Below, in pieces: positions 1-11,639 of a DNA stretch of 64,000 nt. Where the stretch lies: assembly GCA_035578155.1 (NCBI GenBank), contig JAPWDM010000005.1, forward strand, positions 25,666,877 to 25,730,876, read 5' to 3'. The notes beneath the pieces were generated by a model. The model was not told the origin of the DNA and did no database searches. It saw only the letters and a list, made by a program, of their open reading frames with translations. The stretch comes from Brachynemurus nebulosus (Eukaryota; Arthropoda; Insecta; Neuroptera; Myrmeleontidae). Both the position numbers and the translations under genes were made by a program. Positions within the stretch are counted from its first letter, which is position 1. Every line of letters begins with the position of its first letter.

Positions 1-828
1 GAATGCTAAAAACGTTTTGCCAATTTCGTGGTTCCATTACACCGTACAGATAGAGAAAACAATAGCTCGCTATCTTCTACTTTCGTGTTTTTTTTTTTTT
101 TTTGGTGCATCATCGTAAATTCTGTTGTGACGAATTTGATTTTGCCAAAGCGGGCCGCGACGAGCAGCGTGTACAGATGGGTCGCGTGTGTCAGGTTCGT
201 TGTTCGTTGCTATCAACAAGGTGAAGGCTACTCAATGTACCACAGAACAAACAATGTACGCGGTGTATTCAGCTTCACATGTCGGCTCCACTCCATATAC
301 ATACATATACACAGAGTGTATTGTGTCTATAGTCTTTAGGTGAATATATTGAGGGGATATTATCTATAGACGGACGTAGACCGAATTTAATTATGCGAAG
401 AGTATGGCGGAAGGTGTAATCGAAGTATCTTGTAATCCCGTTGTCTTTTATTATCGTTAATCTAATACCACTTTAAACTGAGAATCAATTTTCTTCATCG
501 CATCTAAATTCAATTTTTTTGCCAATGCCCGGATTTTCAGTGAACGTTTAAACTTGGATTTTGTTTAAACCAGATTTAGATAAATTTTAGTTTAAATTGG
601 TAGCCGTATTTCAACTCATTCACATCATTTTTACACTTCATTTATAAGCATAAATTTTATAGAAGGTGTTTTTTCTTTTTAGTGAATTTCCAAAACTGGA
701 AATTCAGCTATTTTTCTTCTAGCAATAGAACCTTTGGTTGAGATATCTGTGATATCGAAAATGAAAATGGGTGATCTTTTGTTTGAATTTGTGTTCAGTT
801 AAGACGGGAAATTATCACGGGAAGGTTA
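1..828. other. Unassigned left edge with GC-richer patch
   Basis: No gene can be supported here. Bases about 140-260 are clearly GC-richer than the surroundings, with several CG dinucleotides, and contain donor-like motifs (CAG|GTTCGT, AAG|GTGAAG). It could be a 5' UTR exon or promoter-proximal DNA of a plus-strand gene such as profilin, but no coding match is visible. A 103-codon open frame from 28 carries a poly-Phe stretch encoded by a T tract and does not look like a protein. The remainder is AT-rich. Confidence 0.25.
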
Positions 829-1200
829 CATGGTGGTCACATTACTGGAAAACCTGGAAATGTCAGGGAATTCTAAACTTTTTGGAAAAGTCAGGGAATT
901 TTACCAAAAGATTGGAAAAAATTGATTTTTATAATTTTGTTTATGTAGGGATAAAACTTCAGTCAATATTTTTCACTTGTTTTGAGATTAGATTTCAAAA
1001 TTGGCGCGGATTTAATTTTTGTTTTTTTTTTCTCTTCATTTACTTTTTTTAAGAAAAAAGTGTTAAAAAGTTATTAAGAAATTTTTTTAGCTTTTTGAGG
1101 CGACATTTTTCACAAAATAGTCAGGGAATTTTTTAATAAAATTTCTGGAAAACCTTGAAAAGTCAGGGAATTTGATTTTTAAAAATCTGTGACCACCCAC
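829..1200. mobile_element. MITE-like element, copy 1 of GGTGGTCAC family
   Basis: The left end reads CATGGTGGTCAC and the right end GTGACCACC, a perfect 9-base terminal inverted repeat in a looser one. Inside, the motif GTCAGGGAATTTT occurs near both ends in both orientations. The same sequence recurs at 30016-31174, where it is interrupted by another element. No coding capacity remains: the 93-codon frame from 771 runs across the boundary and is accidental. Superfamily not determined; the second copy suggests a 5-bp target duplication. Confidence 0.7.
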
Positions 1201-2878
1201 TAAAACGTCTACAATCTGAACGTTTACAGATTGTAGAAAGTGTAAATAACATTATTTCAAAAAATGTTCTAGTAAATTGATTTTCACAATGCGCGGTTTA
1301 ACAGTAGTGGGTTATTTTCTTGGCGAAAATGTAAAATCTCTGACTTATGCTGGTAAACTATCAACAATTCGTGCCATTATCGAAATAAGACCCCCAATTG
1401 ATAATGTGTTTCAGAACTGAATTGAAAATTGAACAAAAATTATCATAATAAATAAGTAGTATAAATATGGTGTTGATCGGATTGATAATTTTTTAGTGAT
1501 CGTGTCCACCGCAAAGGTATTTCAAAAAAATATAATTCTGAGATAATGGTGTTCAAAGTTACAAGTTTTTTTCTTCCATATTCGATGTTGAACGTTCGAA
1601 AGTCTATACGCAACTGTTCCTAAGTTTCAAGGCCATACATTTCGAATAATACAATAGAGCGGCGAAAGTCGACGTACCGCTTAAATTGTATTATACCGGT
1701 CGGCAGTTGCACAGGAGTATCCGTTGACGCTATTTGAGGTAGTGCGTTATAAATGCGGATCTAATGCTCCGATCATTATGAAATTTGGTCTGAGTATTTT
1801 TGAGATAAGGTACTTAAATAACATGCAACAAAAAAATAATAAACTTTTCCGACCATCATAACTGTATATGTATAAACCCCTTAAACTATCACTGAAAAAT
1901 CGGGCACAACATTTTTATGCATAAGATAATATCTATATGTTTTAAAAAATGTTGATTCTCGGAAGCTTCGTAGTAATCGAAGCTTATTCTACCTAAACGC
2001 ACATTTTTGCTATACCTATTTAAATTTTCTGGTATTTTTATGAAGATCACTCATAACGTTTCGTAACAATAAATTCTTTGTAACAGCCCACACTCATAAT
2101 AGTAAAATTCCATATCAAAAATATACAATGGTACCTACACCATAATAAAATTGTAACGTCACCTGAAATATTTCATTTATGTTTCATTTATACCGGGTGT
2201 TTCAAAATTAAACACCAACACAAATAGTTTGTAGACTTTTTTCCTAAAATATTTTCTGAAATTTTTAGTGTTTATTTATACTATTATTTTTGAATCATTG
2301 TGTACCAAATGGATATTTTCGTTGAAAAAGTTTTTCTACATAAATAAAAATTTAGTGTTTTTAACGTTGCTTTTTTTCCAGAATTTTTTTTAAATATTTT
2401 TGTGACAAGTACTTTTAAAAATAACTTCTTTTTATGTGATACAAAACATTTGCAGACATTTTATCGTCTGTTATTCAAAATTTGTTACAAAAGTGTGAAA
2501 AAGAATGGAAACTATCGGATTTGTTCAGAAATTGTTTGATGTAATTTTTTTTATTTTGCGGTAGTTAGCACTAGTGATGGGAATAATCGAATGATACCAA
2601 TAATCGATTACTATTACTTGAGTGATCTAATAGAATGATAATCGAGTATGTTTATCAGTTATTTTTATCGATTCGGTTATACTTTCAGTCAATTATGTAA
2701 ATTAAAAAAAAAAAAAAAATATTCAAAAAATTTTAATTCTTTATTTTAGGAATTTTTTTATTGCTGTTTTTTATTTTTACATTTAAATTTAAATTTATAA
2801 CAGCCTAACATTATTAAGGTACTTGTCCGAACATAATTCACCTTGCAATTCCCATGCACTTAGGCGATTTATTATGTT
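1201..2878. other. AT-rich DNA without recognisable gene
   Basis: No coding region seen. Small landmarks are a GC-richer patch at about 1655-1740 (GAGCGGCGAAAG, a string also found in the dispersed repeat at 25258-25465), a TACCGGGTGTTTC motif near 2192 resembling a transposon terminus without a visible partner, and a GTGATGGGAATAATCGA motif near 2574 that looks like one hAT-type end. Confidence 0.4.
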
Positions 2879-3140
2879 ACTAGCCGTATACCCACCCGAT
2901 GGGATTTACCACCGGTAACATCTTCGGATGCAGTCAATGTAAGATTTATTATATGTGTATCTCTAATTTCAAAAATGACGAATTTCCATACAAATTTTGA
3001 TCCCGTATTTAACCCACTCAGGGGACGAATTTTCAAAAACCTTCTCCTAGTGTTCACCTACGTTATATAAGGAACTCCTGTGCAAAATTTCATTGTTTTA
3101 AACCCAACGGTTTAGGCTGTGCGTTGTCAGTCAGTCAGTG
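2879..3140. repeat. Dispersed repeat fragment, split by a MITE
   Basis: This stretch (motifs CACCTACGTTATATAAGGAA, GGCTGTGCGTTG and a GTCAGTCAGTCAG run) matches the right part of 56061-56885 in the same order and orientation. It belongs to the family whose other terminus reads CCCGCGGCTTCGCCCGCG, common in insect genomes. The copy is interrupted by the Harbinger-like element at 3144-3610 and appears to resume briefly after 3611. The 61-codon minus-strand frame inside it is not a gene. Confidence 0.65.
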
Positions 3141-3143
3141 TTA

Positions 3144-3610
3144 GGCTAGTCGTCCTTTGGATGCGGAAACGTGCGATATTTAATTCAGACGAGTACGCAT
3201 GAAAACGGACGAACGATCCAAACAGCTGTGAAGCTATACATCCTCGTCCATTGAAAACGTCTCGTTCGTCCGTTTCCGTGCGTATAATTGCGACGTGCGA
3301 ACAGATCCAATTTTGTTTGGATTTTGTCGCGCGAAGAAGTCCGTTCCATGAGATTTTTATTTTTATTGAAATGAAACTGAAGGTAAATTACAATTATAAC
3401 TATGTACCTTTGCATATTCCGTGCAATAAATTGTTTTTTACGTATTTTTATAGCATCTATAGCTTGAGAAAAAGAAAATTAAAAGGAAAAATACTAACGA
3501 ATATTGGGCTAGTGGACGGACAGTAGACATATCACTTCGGACGAGCGACAAACGTGCGTAATCGTCTGAATCAAATATCGCAGTTATCCGTAACCAATGG
3601 ACGACCAGCC
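3144..3610. mobile_element. Harbinger-like MITE, 467 bp
   Basis: Terminal inverted repeats of about 58 bases begin GGCTAGTCGTCC on the left and, read from the other strand, GGCTGGTCGTCC on the right. Both ends are flanked by TTA (3141-3143 and 3611-3613), the 3-bp target duplication typical of PIF/Harbinger elements. Subterminal motifs (GATTCAGACGA, TACGCA) are mirrored. It sits inside the dispersed repeat that ends at 3140, so it is the younger insertion. Three short open frames crossing it are by-products of the inverted repeats. Confidence 0.8.
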
Positions 3611-3613
3611 TTA

Positions 3614-3979
3614 GAGATTTAATTAAGTACATACATTTTCAAAAATTTATTTTTATTAAATTTTACAGAGATACTCTTTATAATAATTAATATCCATTGC
3701 CAATAACAATATTATTGGGTTTTTACATTTTAATGGTCGGTATTGTAATAAACTGCAATTTCAAGGTCCAATCATACTTTTCATAAAAATATTTTTTTTT
3801 ATTTAAACAGTTGCCTGTTCGTTTGCAATAGATATGATGGCCCGCTGACTAATAAGTAATAACCATTTTATATGCAAGCCATTTCCATACCCCCAATGAA
3901 GCTGATATCATTTTTTATTCGCGAAATATCGTAAAGGAAAAAATGTCTACATACATAATATGTACCTTTTATTAATAAA
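3614..3979. other. AT-rich spacer
   Basis: The first 40 bases may be the tail of the interrupted dispersed repeat. Nothing else is recognisable. Confidence 0.35.
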
Positions 3980-3981
3980 TA

Positions 3982-4512
3982 CAGCTGATCCTTTTCTATA
4001 CGGTGGATAGGGACCGCATAAAAAAAATCGCACAAAAACATATATATTCAAAAATATCATAAATAGCTATATAAAAAGTTTAGCTCGGCGTAGATTGTAA
4101 AGAAAAAAACCTTTTTTTATACGGTGTATCGGGACCGCATAAAATAAGTTTCATCGAAAATACATAACTCAGAACCTCACAATTTTCATATAAGTTGTTT
4201 TTCTAAACAAGATAAAGCATTAATTTACATGTTCGATCATTTTATTTCATTTTTTATAATATTATGAAAATTTTGAAAAATACATCTGTAAAAAATTAAA
4301 TGATGCAATAACTTACGTTCCTATGCAATGTATTAATTAAATGTTTAAAAGCCGTTAAAAAGTATTTTTATCAAAGAAAGTTATTATAGTAAATGTTTAA
4401 GTTTCTTACTGTCTTTTGATTTTGATTCACATTATGTAGTTTAATGGCCAGTTTTTTAAAAACCGCATAAAAAGATGCACAAAAAAGGACCGCATAAAAA
4501 AAGGGTTAGCTG
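3982..4512. mobile_element. TA-flanked pogo-like element, copy 1
   Basis: The left terminus CAGCTGATCC and the right terminus (CAGCTAACCC on the opposite strand) are each flanked by TA, as expected for Tc1/mariner-pogo type insertions. The string GACCGCATAAAA occurs several times near the ends. The interior (ATGATGCAATAACTTACGTT and following) is repeated in opposite orientation at about 63345-63766. No transposase frame is left. Assignment to pogo/Tigger rests on the CAG...CTG ends with TA and is provisional. Confidence 0.7.
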
Positions 4513-4514
4513 TA

Positions 4515-5727
4515 GTCTAAAATAATGTAAATTTTTAATTTTGATTTTTGGACTCGTTACAATAATTCCTTGTGCTAGGAAATTAAAGGCGGCGAAAGAA
4601 AAATATTGCAAAAATTTCTCTATGCACCTGTCGAATTCGCATTTAGTTAATTTTTATTTCAGTGTGATCCTACTCAGGGCCGGTGTGAGGGTGGGGCAGG
4701 TGGGACAATTGCCCGGGGTCTGGATTTAAAAAGGGGGTTGCAGCCTTGATTAGGGGCCCGGACAGAGTGAGAAGACTTTTTTTTTTTTGCTCGTTAATTG
4801 TATTTTTGGAGAAAAAGTCATACTAGACGTTTTCCAATCACATTGGCAAATCTTACCTATTTTTTATGCCATTTTTGGATCAATAATGAATTAAACACAC
4901 AAGGAAGTTTTAATAAAGATCTATAATAATAATAATAATAATAATAAAATATTTATTTTGCACTAAAATTTACAACAGAAATTATATAAATTCCTACAAA
5001 GCATTTTAGTAGATGTTCCTTATATAACCATCCTAAAGATGATAATAAAGATCTATGATAAATTTTATATTTATCACCAACGTCGATCATTGCATCGCAT
5101 GCAAGTAAAATTAGAGATAAACCACAATCATACAAGAACTGATAGGTAACCACACAATCTTGTAAACTTTAATACAATGTAAAGTTACATACAACTTACG
5201 TATTTGATATGAGTACTGCGTTACATACTCTGATGCTTGCAACTAGATCAAGGACGATGCATAACACCGCGACGATGACGCGGAGGAACGTGGATCGGTT
5301 TCAGTTTACTGTGGACGTCAACCAAGCACCAAGTCTTTTGATGTGTATTGACTGACAACTTTGTCAAAGATGTATGTAAAATAATTAGTATTCATTGGTC
5401 AGCTCTCTGGTGTTCAACATTGTATGTATAAAGTTGATCAAAGTGATCTGGCTGTTTATGGGCAAACAAAATTATTGCCTATTAATGGTAATCGATCGTG
5501 ATGGTTGTAGATTTTAATGTACTTGAAATAATGCGGATCAGTTTTTTCTCGATAAGTAGATTTTTTTTTATTATAAATGATTATTTTTATAACCCATATA
5601 AAAAATTTATTCAATTAGTACACTTTATTAGGAACTGTTTATGTGAGAGGTGAGAGTTCTGTGTGTTGGATTATTTTACGTCCACTTTTTTTCCATTTTT
5701 GATAAAATTAAAACCATAAAGTTAGTT
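4515..5727. other. AT-rich DNA with a single hAT-type end
   Basis: CAGGGCCGG at about 4675 followed by a G-rich run resembles the terminus shared by the hAT-like elements at 19124 and 39454; I could not find a matching right end, so this may be a truncated copy. A (TAA)n microsatellite lies at about 4925-4947. A GC-richer patch at about 5240-5340 has no open frame worth calling. Confidence 0.4.
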
Positions 5728-6029
5728 GAAAGTAAAACTTAAAAGGGAGAATTTTATTTCTCGGCTGAATTTTGCTATTTTGACGCAAAAAAATGAAAAA
5801 GCTAACAACAAAGTTGTAGGACTACCTCGTTTCGTGAACCCAAATTTTGCAAAAGATCACCCACACTTACTATAACGAAATTACGGGCGTAAGACTGTTT
5901 GAAAATTAAGTTTAAAAGGAAGAATTTTATTTTCAGGCTGAATTTTATTATTTTGACGCAAAAATTGAAAAGCTAACAACGTAGTTGTAGGACTTTTCCA
6001 TTTTGTTTCATGAATCCAAAATTTTAAGT
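5728..6029. repeat. Two diverged tandem units of about 170 bp
   Basis: Units starting near 5728 and 5899 share, in the same order, GAATTTTATTT, GGCTGAATTTT, ATTTTGACGCAAAAA, AAAGCTAACAAC and GTTGTAGGAC, with numerous differences between them. The second ends before the CAAAAAGGCGCC string near 6030. No coding potential. It may be a relic of a larger repeat array. Confidence 0.6.
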
Positions 6030-7080
6030 GCAAAAAGGCGCCATTGTATGGAGCCATTTTGAAAAAAAAAACCAAACCTATTAGTAGGTAGGGGAAATCC
6101 TTGTACCTGGGGACACTTTCGTTTAAAACTTCATAACTTCAGTAAAAATTAATGTATGATTTCGAATACTGAAAGTTTTTAGTAAAGTTTTAATCTCTTC
6201 CTAGGATGGATCAAAAATTCTGATCGAGAAAGTAAACCATGTTTCTGAAGAGAATTTCGATATTTTAATAACAGAATCGTTAGGAAATCAATAAAAAAAA
6301 TTAATTGAATACTGATATAGTTAATAAAATTAATAAATAATAAAAAAATAATTGATAAATGAAATCTAAATATAAAAATGCAAAGATAATATGTCAAGTC
6401 TGTTGTAACATAACATGCCACTTCCATTTATTTAATCATAATCATAAAATTTTTTTTACAATTATAAATCAGCGATAACCTGTTGTGCCAAATACGATCA
6501 TTGACTCCATCAACGCAGCGTCACCGCTGTGGCCATTCTCTTCATTTCAGAATCCAGTTCCAGTCGCACTCGTTTCCAGCATTAGACATTGACACAGTAA
6601 ATGCAAGTCATGATCATGAAAGTACATAATCTAACGTGTAGCGAGCGCTCGTTGCTATTATGTCAGTCAAATCAATTCAGTAGAATTTTGAATAAGTCTT
6701 CGTTCTTGTAATGATTATCTTTTTATATCCGTCTCACACTGTCCGTATTCACTAGAGGGATTACAGGGAGTTGTTGACAAAATTATCGAAATTTATACCG
6801 TCATAATTTGTATTTGTGTCTCTGAAGAAAAAAACTATTAAAATTATAAAAGAAAATTGCAGAGTGTGTGTCGGACACGCATTAAATCAGGATTCCTCAG
6901 TGGTTTGATTTTTTCACAGCTTTCGGAATAAAACTTTAGGAATATAAGTAAATTTTTTACGGTTTATTTAAAAATAGAGTATTTGTTTAACTCGCCCATA
7001 AGTGTAGTAGTTGGGAACATATAAATTTCGAAGTTCAGTATTTTGCAAAGTGGAAAGTGGTTACAGGAACTTCAACTTTA
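6030..7080. other. No gene recognised; GC-richer patch
   Basis: Bases about 6480-6680 are less AT-rich (CAACGCAGCGTCACCGCTG, GAGCGCTCG) and could be regulatory, but no open frame or splice pattern supports an exon. The string GTCGGACACGCATTAA near 6867 recurs in similar form near 50795 and marks another dispersed repeat. Otherwise AT-rich. Confidence 0.3.
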
Positions 7081-7765
7081 TTAACTTCCCATAGGAAGTT
7101 ATTGTAATGGGTCCGATTTTACGAAGCGCTAATTTTGACATATCTCCACGTTTCAAGGTCACTAGAATCCGAATCCATCGTTTTTAGCGTGATGTCTGTA
7201 TGTGCGTTAGTTCGGTCGTTCGTTCGTTCGTTCGTTCGTGAATTTTTTTTCGTCTCGCATATCTCGAGAACAAATGATGATATCAACTCCGGACTAATTT
7301 CATTAGATGCGTAATCAAAAACTGAAGACCGGATAAAGTTTCCAGCAAATTCGGATTAGCGGTTTGTTTTTTGTGGTAAAAAAACGGAATTAGCTTTATT
7401 AAGATAACATAGATTATATGGATTTTTTACCACAACATTATTATATAATGGCCTAAGAACCTTCCTTGATGTTAGAAACGTCAGTATTTTATTACAAATA
7501 AAAAAAAAAAAAACGAAATAAGAAACTTGAAAAAATTAGTTTTTTGCCAAAATATATTTTGTCTGGCATATCTTGAGAACAAATGATGTTATCATTTGTT
7601 TGATAAGGGTGGAGCCCCCACCCTTAGGTACAGAAGGCGAAGTCCCCGGTATGGTGCAAAGGGCAAAGCCTCTACCGGGGGCCCAGGGGAGGAGTCGCTT
7701 GAAATGAAAAAAGAATTATTTATGTACAGTAGTCTCTAGTCTTTAAGGACACCCAATGGGAAGTT
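7081..7765. repeat. Candidate inverted-repeat element with (TTCG)n tract
   Basis: The left edge AACTTCCCATAGG is mirrored by CCAATGGGAAGTT at about 7750-7763, giving a short inverted repeat. Inside are a (TTCG)n run at about 7209-7238, two copies of a CGTCTCGCATATCTCGAG-like string (7252 and about 7560), and a G/C-rich segment at about 7605-7690. No transposase. The boundaries are approximate and no clean target duplication was found. Confidence 0.4.
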
Positions 7766-8261
7766 GACAGTGTGGGTAAGACCTGTCCCCCAAATTTTTT
7801 TAAAAGATCTTTCTAACGATATCCAGCATAGTAGGGTACTTGGTGTTATTCCTGGAGCTACTTACGAAAAACAAAAAACTTGTTCATTTTCCAGCATTTC
7901 CTTCAGTCATTTGGACTTGATTTTTTAAAGGATGTTTTCTAATATTGAAATATACCTGGATGCAAAATTTAATTTATTGAGGACTGTTATCTCACTGTAA
8001 AAGTTTCGTTTGCCTATATCTCCGAAAGTTACCGATACAACTTAGCCGAAATTACTTTGAGTATTTTTAGCAAGTGCTAGTATCTGTACTTTTTTTAGAT
8101 TTTTCGGATCAACAGTTTAGCAATTATGTGGGGAAGGGTGGGGACAAGCTATTCGCCACTTTGAAGCTCAATATTTCGCAGACAGATGGGGCTTGAATCT
8201 GAAAAATGTTAAAAAATACTCAACTTCGGTGTGGTCAGTGAAACGGGTAGGAATTACGAAG

Positions 8262-8335
8262 GTGTGACGGACAGATAAACGAATTTGACAAAACTGTAGA
8301 GTGTTTCGAAATGTTTCTTCGGAACCCTAAAAACT
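8262..8335 (-). repeat. Dispersed repeat end (GGGTTCCGAAGAAACAT)
   Basis: Read on the minus strand this begins TTAGGGTTCCGAAGAAACAT and continues with GTCAAATTC. The same string starts a plus-strand copy at about 14828, and a weaker form lies near 29877. It is one terminus of a dispersed insect repeat; the far end could not be defined. Confidence 0.5.
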
Positions 8336-8942
8336 ATTTAAGCTTTCATTATAACCGTCTAGACGAGATGAGGTAGTTTAAAGCAGTTACGTATGTACTT
8401 TGAATACATACTTTTCGCTTGCCCCTCTCCTCTTCCAGCGTGTTTGTGTTAATTTCTATTGTTTAGATGCAATTATAGAGAAATATGTGCATTTTAAATG
8501 GTTATAAAACATCAAAAAGTGCACAAGACAATAGACTTGTGTACGCAGAAAAGGTAAACAATTAGTTAAAGTAGTTACTTAATTAAAAAGATGATTCATT
8601 TAATGTATGCGATTATGTGATTAATCATTTAAAGTATAAGTAACCTTCAGTCAATTTCAATAACGACAATAACCTATTTTTACGAATAATCAATCAGTAG
8701 TTGCTGCATTTGGATAGGGGGACGAAATCGGAATACGTATTTCCTAAACATTTTTCTAGGGTGTGGTTTTCATTCTAACAAAAGGTGCGTTTTTATTCAA
8801 TCAAATTTTACTACTTGTATTTCCGATTAAATAATTTTGAATTATTAGGACACAAAAATGATTATTTCTGCAGTCAGTAGCGGTTCTGCAGCTTTTGATA
8901 GAAAGTGAAACAATTTTTACTTTCCCGTCTATATATGTAGAC
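8336..8942. other. AT-rich DNA, nothing recognised
   Basis: No gene, repeat boundary or RNA feature could be supported here. Confidence 0.35.
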
Positions 8943-9251
8943 CAGTGTTTTCCAAAGTTTTTTCATAGCGGAACACGTTTAAGTTCTTAAATTTATACGT
9001 AACACTGACTATCTCAAATAAAGTTGGCGAGCAAAAAGAAACTCTTAATAATTTGACCTCATTTCGAAATCTGGTGACCTTGAGATATAAGTTAAGTAAT
9101 TTCCAAAAAAAATATACAATATTTCTATAGGTACATATTTTTCTCTCACCACATCCCATAAAATTTTTCACTGACGTCATTTTAAAAGTTTTTTTTTTTT
9201 TTTTGTGGAACACTTGACGACTGTTCGCGGAATACATTTTGGGAACCATTG
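8943..9251. mobile_element. hAT-like MITE, 309 bp
   Basis: The left end CAGTGTTTTCCAAAGT pairs with a right end that reads CAATGGTTCCCAAAA on the opposite strand. The eight bases outside the ends (ATGTAGAC and ATATAGAT) agree at six positions, compatible with an old 8-bp hAT target duplication. A T tract near 9190 precedes GTGGAACACTTGACGACTG. The 106-codon minus-strand frame follows the element and encodes low-complexity sequence, not a transposase. Confidence 0.6.
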
Positions 9252-10681
9252 ATATAGATCATAGTGAAGTCTGGTGCTAGAGACATGAAGCTATCCTTAA
9301 ACTATAATCATATATATGGGAGTATTAGAAGGAGTAATATTGGGTCACCTTTTTTCAGTAGTTTTGCAGTTATCACCATTTTTAACATTTTGAAAAATCT
9401 GAAAATCTTACCGAGTTTAAAAATTTATTTCCTTAATATAAGTAGTCTGCCACTGGAATTCACCAACTTCGTCCTACACGTGTTACTAACTTTTTCATTT
9501 TCCCATTTTTTCGGCTTTTTTTTACGAATTCTGATAGTCGAATTTTTTCTTTTCATTTCTTTAGCCGAAAAATTTTAAAATATGGTCAATTTCTATTCAT
9601 CCTACTATCAGGGTTAGTAGGAACGAATGGGGGTTTAAACACAATTTCAGTAAATTACAAAACAGATTTTATAATTTGATTCTTGTCTTGATTGACTACT
9701 AATTTTTTATACTTATTTTAATGATAAACTCAAATACAACCGTTTTCAAACTATTAACCGCAATAGAAATTATCAGTTTTCTTCCGATTCCCCTCGGATT
9801 TTCCTATACACTCCGTTTTAGGGTACTTAAATAAAATTTCTTATTTCAAAGTAACGCATAATATATAAAAAAATAATCACATTGCGAGTATAAAAAATTT
9901 GTAATACATTACCAGTACAGACCTTGACTTACATAAATTCACTGAAATAACATTTATGTATATGAAAGGTTACGTCTTCCACAATAATACTCTATAAATA
10001 ATAATTTTCTAAATTTCATAAAAATGGAACGTCCCTACTTTTTATCATATCGATAATAATATGTACGTGCATGAAGTGAATACCCAATGACGTAATTTAC
10101 CTTTAAGGCAATAAAGTGTCGTGTAGGGGTCGCCTCTCATCATTTTACCGATGACCTTGTTTTAGAACAAAAAGTTCATATATGCATTACGACCGCGGGC
10201 TGGACGATATGAAGGTGTTCTGTCCCTTGTCAAGTGTACTTGCTTTAATTTTATCGCTACGAACCAGTATGTATGTCATTCATACACCTGGTTTAATCTA
10301 AATGTCACATTGGATAATCATGTCAAACCATCGTGTGCTTTTGTGACGTGTGTGGTGTGCACTTGATATGTAAAACTTTTATACAAAACTTGTTTTATGC
10401 AATGTGGGTACAAATGTTTTAATTTTTGTGAAAATTGTATAATTGACAAATATAGGTCAAATCAACTAAAAATGATCGTAACAAATGGAGAAAAATTGAT
10501 GTACAAGCTTAAGTTGATATAATTAATTTAATATTATAAAAATTCCAACAAAGAAAACAGACACAAAACTATATTATCTAATTTTGTTTCATTTGTTTGA
10601 TGACGTCTGACCATTTTTAGTTGATTTGGCCTATATATGACTTTATTACACAGTGAATTAACCAAGCATAAAAATTTTATG
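9252..10681. other. AT-rich DNA, diverged repeat traces
   Basis: No gene seen; the 104-codon plus frame from 9264 is Phe/Leu-rich, has no splice context and looks accidental. Bases about 9690-9830 share ordered motifs (AAACTCAAATACAA, CACTCCGTTTTAGGGTACT) with about 24535-24630, indicating an old dispersed repeat. Confidence 0.35.
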
Positions 10682-10925
10682 TAACGTAAAAGCCCCCATT
10701 ATGGAACGGTATCTAATACTGGAACAGTTTTGACATTTAGATATTAATGAAGTTATTTCTGAAAGAAACGTCTGATAACAAAAATTATTATTACTAGAAT
10801 GATTGTTTTTCAATTTAAATTCACCTCGCATTTAATGTTTCTTTACTTAATTAAAGAAACAAATATGTAAATGTCAAAACTATTCCAGTATTAGATACCG
10901 TTCCATAATGGGGGCTTTTTCGTTA
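10682..10925. mobile_element. Long-TIR MITE, 244 bp
   Basis: About 55 bases at each end are near-perfect inverted copies, both beginning TAACG, then AAAAGCCCCCATTATGG and GTATCTAATACTGGAA. The middle is AT-rich and non-coding. TA at each extreme (10682-10683, 10924-10925) is compatible with a TA target duplication. Only about 20 bases separate it from the next MITE. Confidence 0.85.
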
Positions 10926-10948
10926 TTGATCAATATATTATATACATA

Positions 10949-11196
10949 TGAGGGGCTCAGAACTATAGTGGTGTAAGTCAAAATATGTTGTTTCAAGTTA
11001 TTTAACGTTAAAGTATGAGGGAAGCATAGTAAGTATATGGAGCTAAAGTAAAGTAATGGTCTCTACCGGCTTTATTGTATAAGTAATGACTTTGTCGTTT
11101 TAGCACTGAATAAAGATCGGATTAAATAATAATAATTTCACAATATCTCCAATCTTAAAAAAATTGACTTACACCACTATAGTTCTGAGCCCCTCA
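10949..11196. mobile_element. Long-TIR MITE, 248 bp, TA-flanked
   Basis: Perfect inverted repeats of about 34 bases, beginning TGAGGGGCTCAGAACTATAG, bound an AT-rich core. TA is present directly outside each end (10947-10948 and 11197-11198). No coding content. The near-identical arms suggest a fairly recent insertion. Superfamily undetermined; TA flanks point to Tc1/mariner-like mobilisation. Confidence 0.85.
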
Positions 11197-11639
11197 TATA
11201 TAGTTAAGTATCTAAGAAAAAGTGCTTCCACTTGTGACAAGATTTTGAAGCTCAGAAGTATCTGAAAGAAAAAAGTAAAAAAAATTCTTAATCTATATGA
11301 GTATGATTATTAGCGGAACCAGAATTAGCAACTTTGCATGTATCGATAAAATGGCGGCAGTTTAAAAAAATTTCTGAAATTTTACCATTTTTTGGGATTA
11401 AAATGGTCATAAAATGAACATATTTTATCCAAAAAATCTGATTGTGGTTTAGCCAATAGTGAAATGTGTTGCAAATATTCTGTCCAAATTTGAGCTAATT
11501 TGGATAAATAGATTTAGAGTAATCTTGACATAGGTGTCGAAAAGTCATTTCGAGAAAAACGCGTTTAAAGTAATTTCTGATAAGTATAGCTATAAGAAAA
11601 TGCAAAAACAAAAACATCGATTTTTTGAAATTTCTGGAC

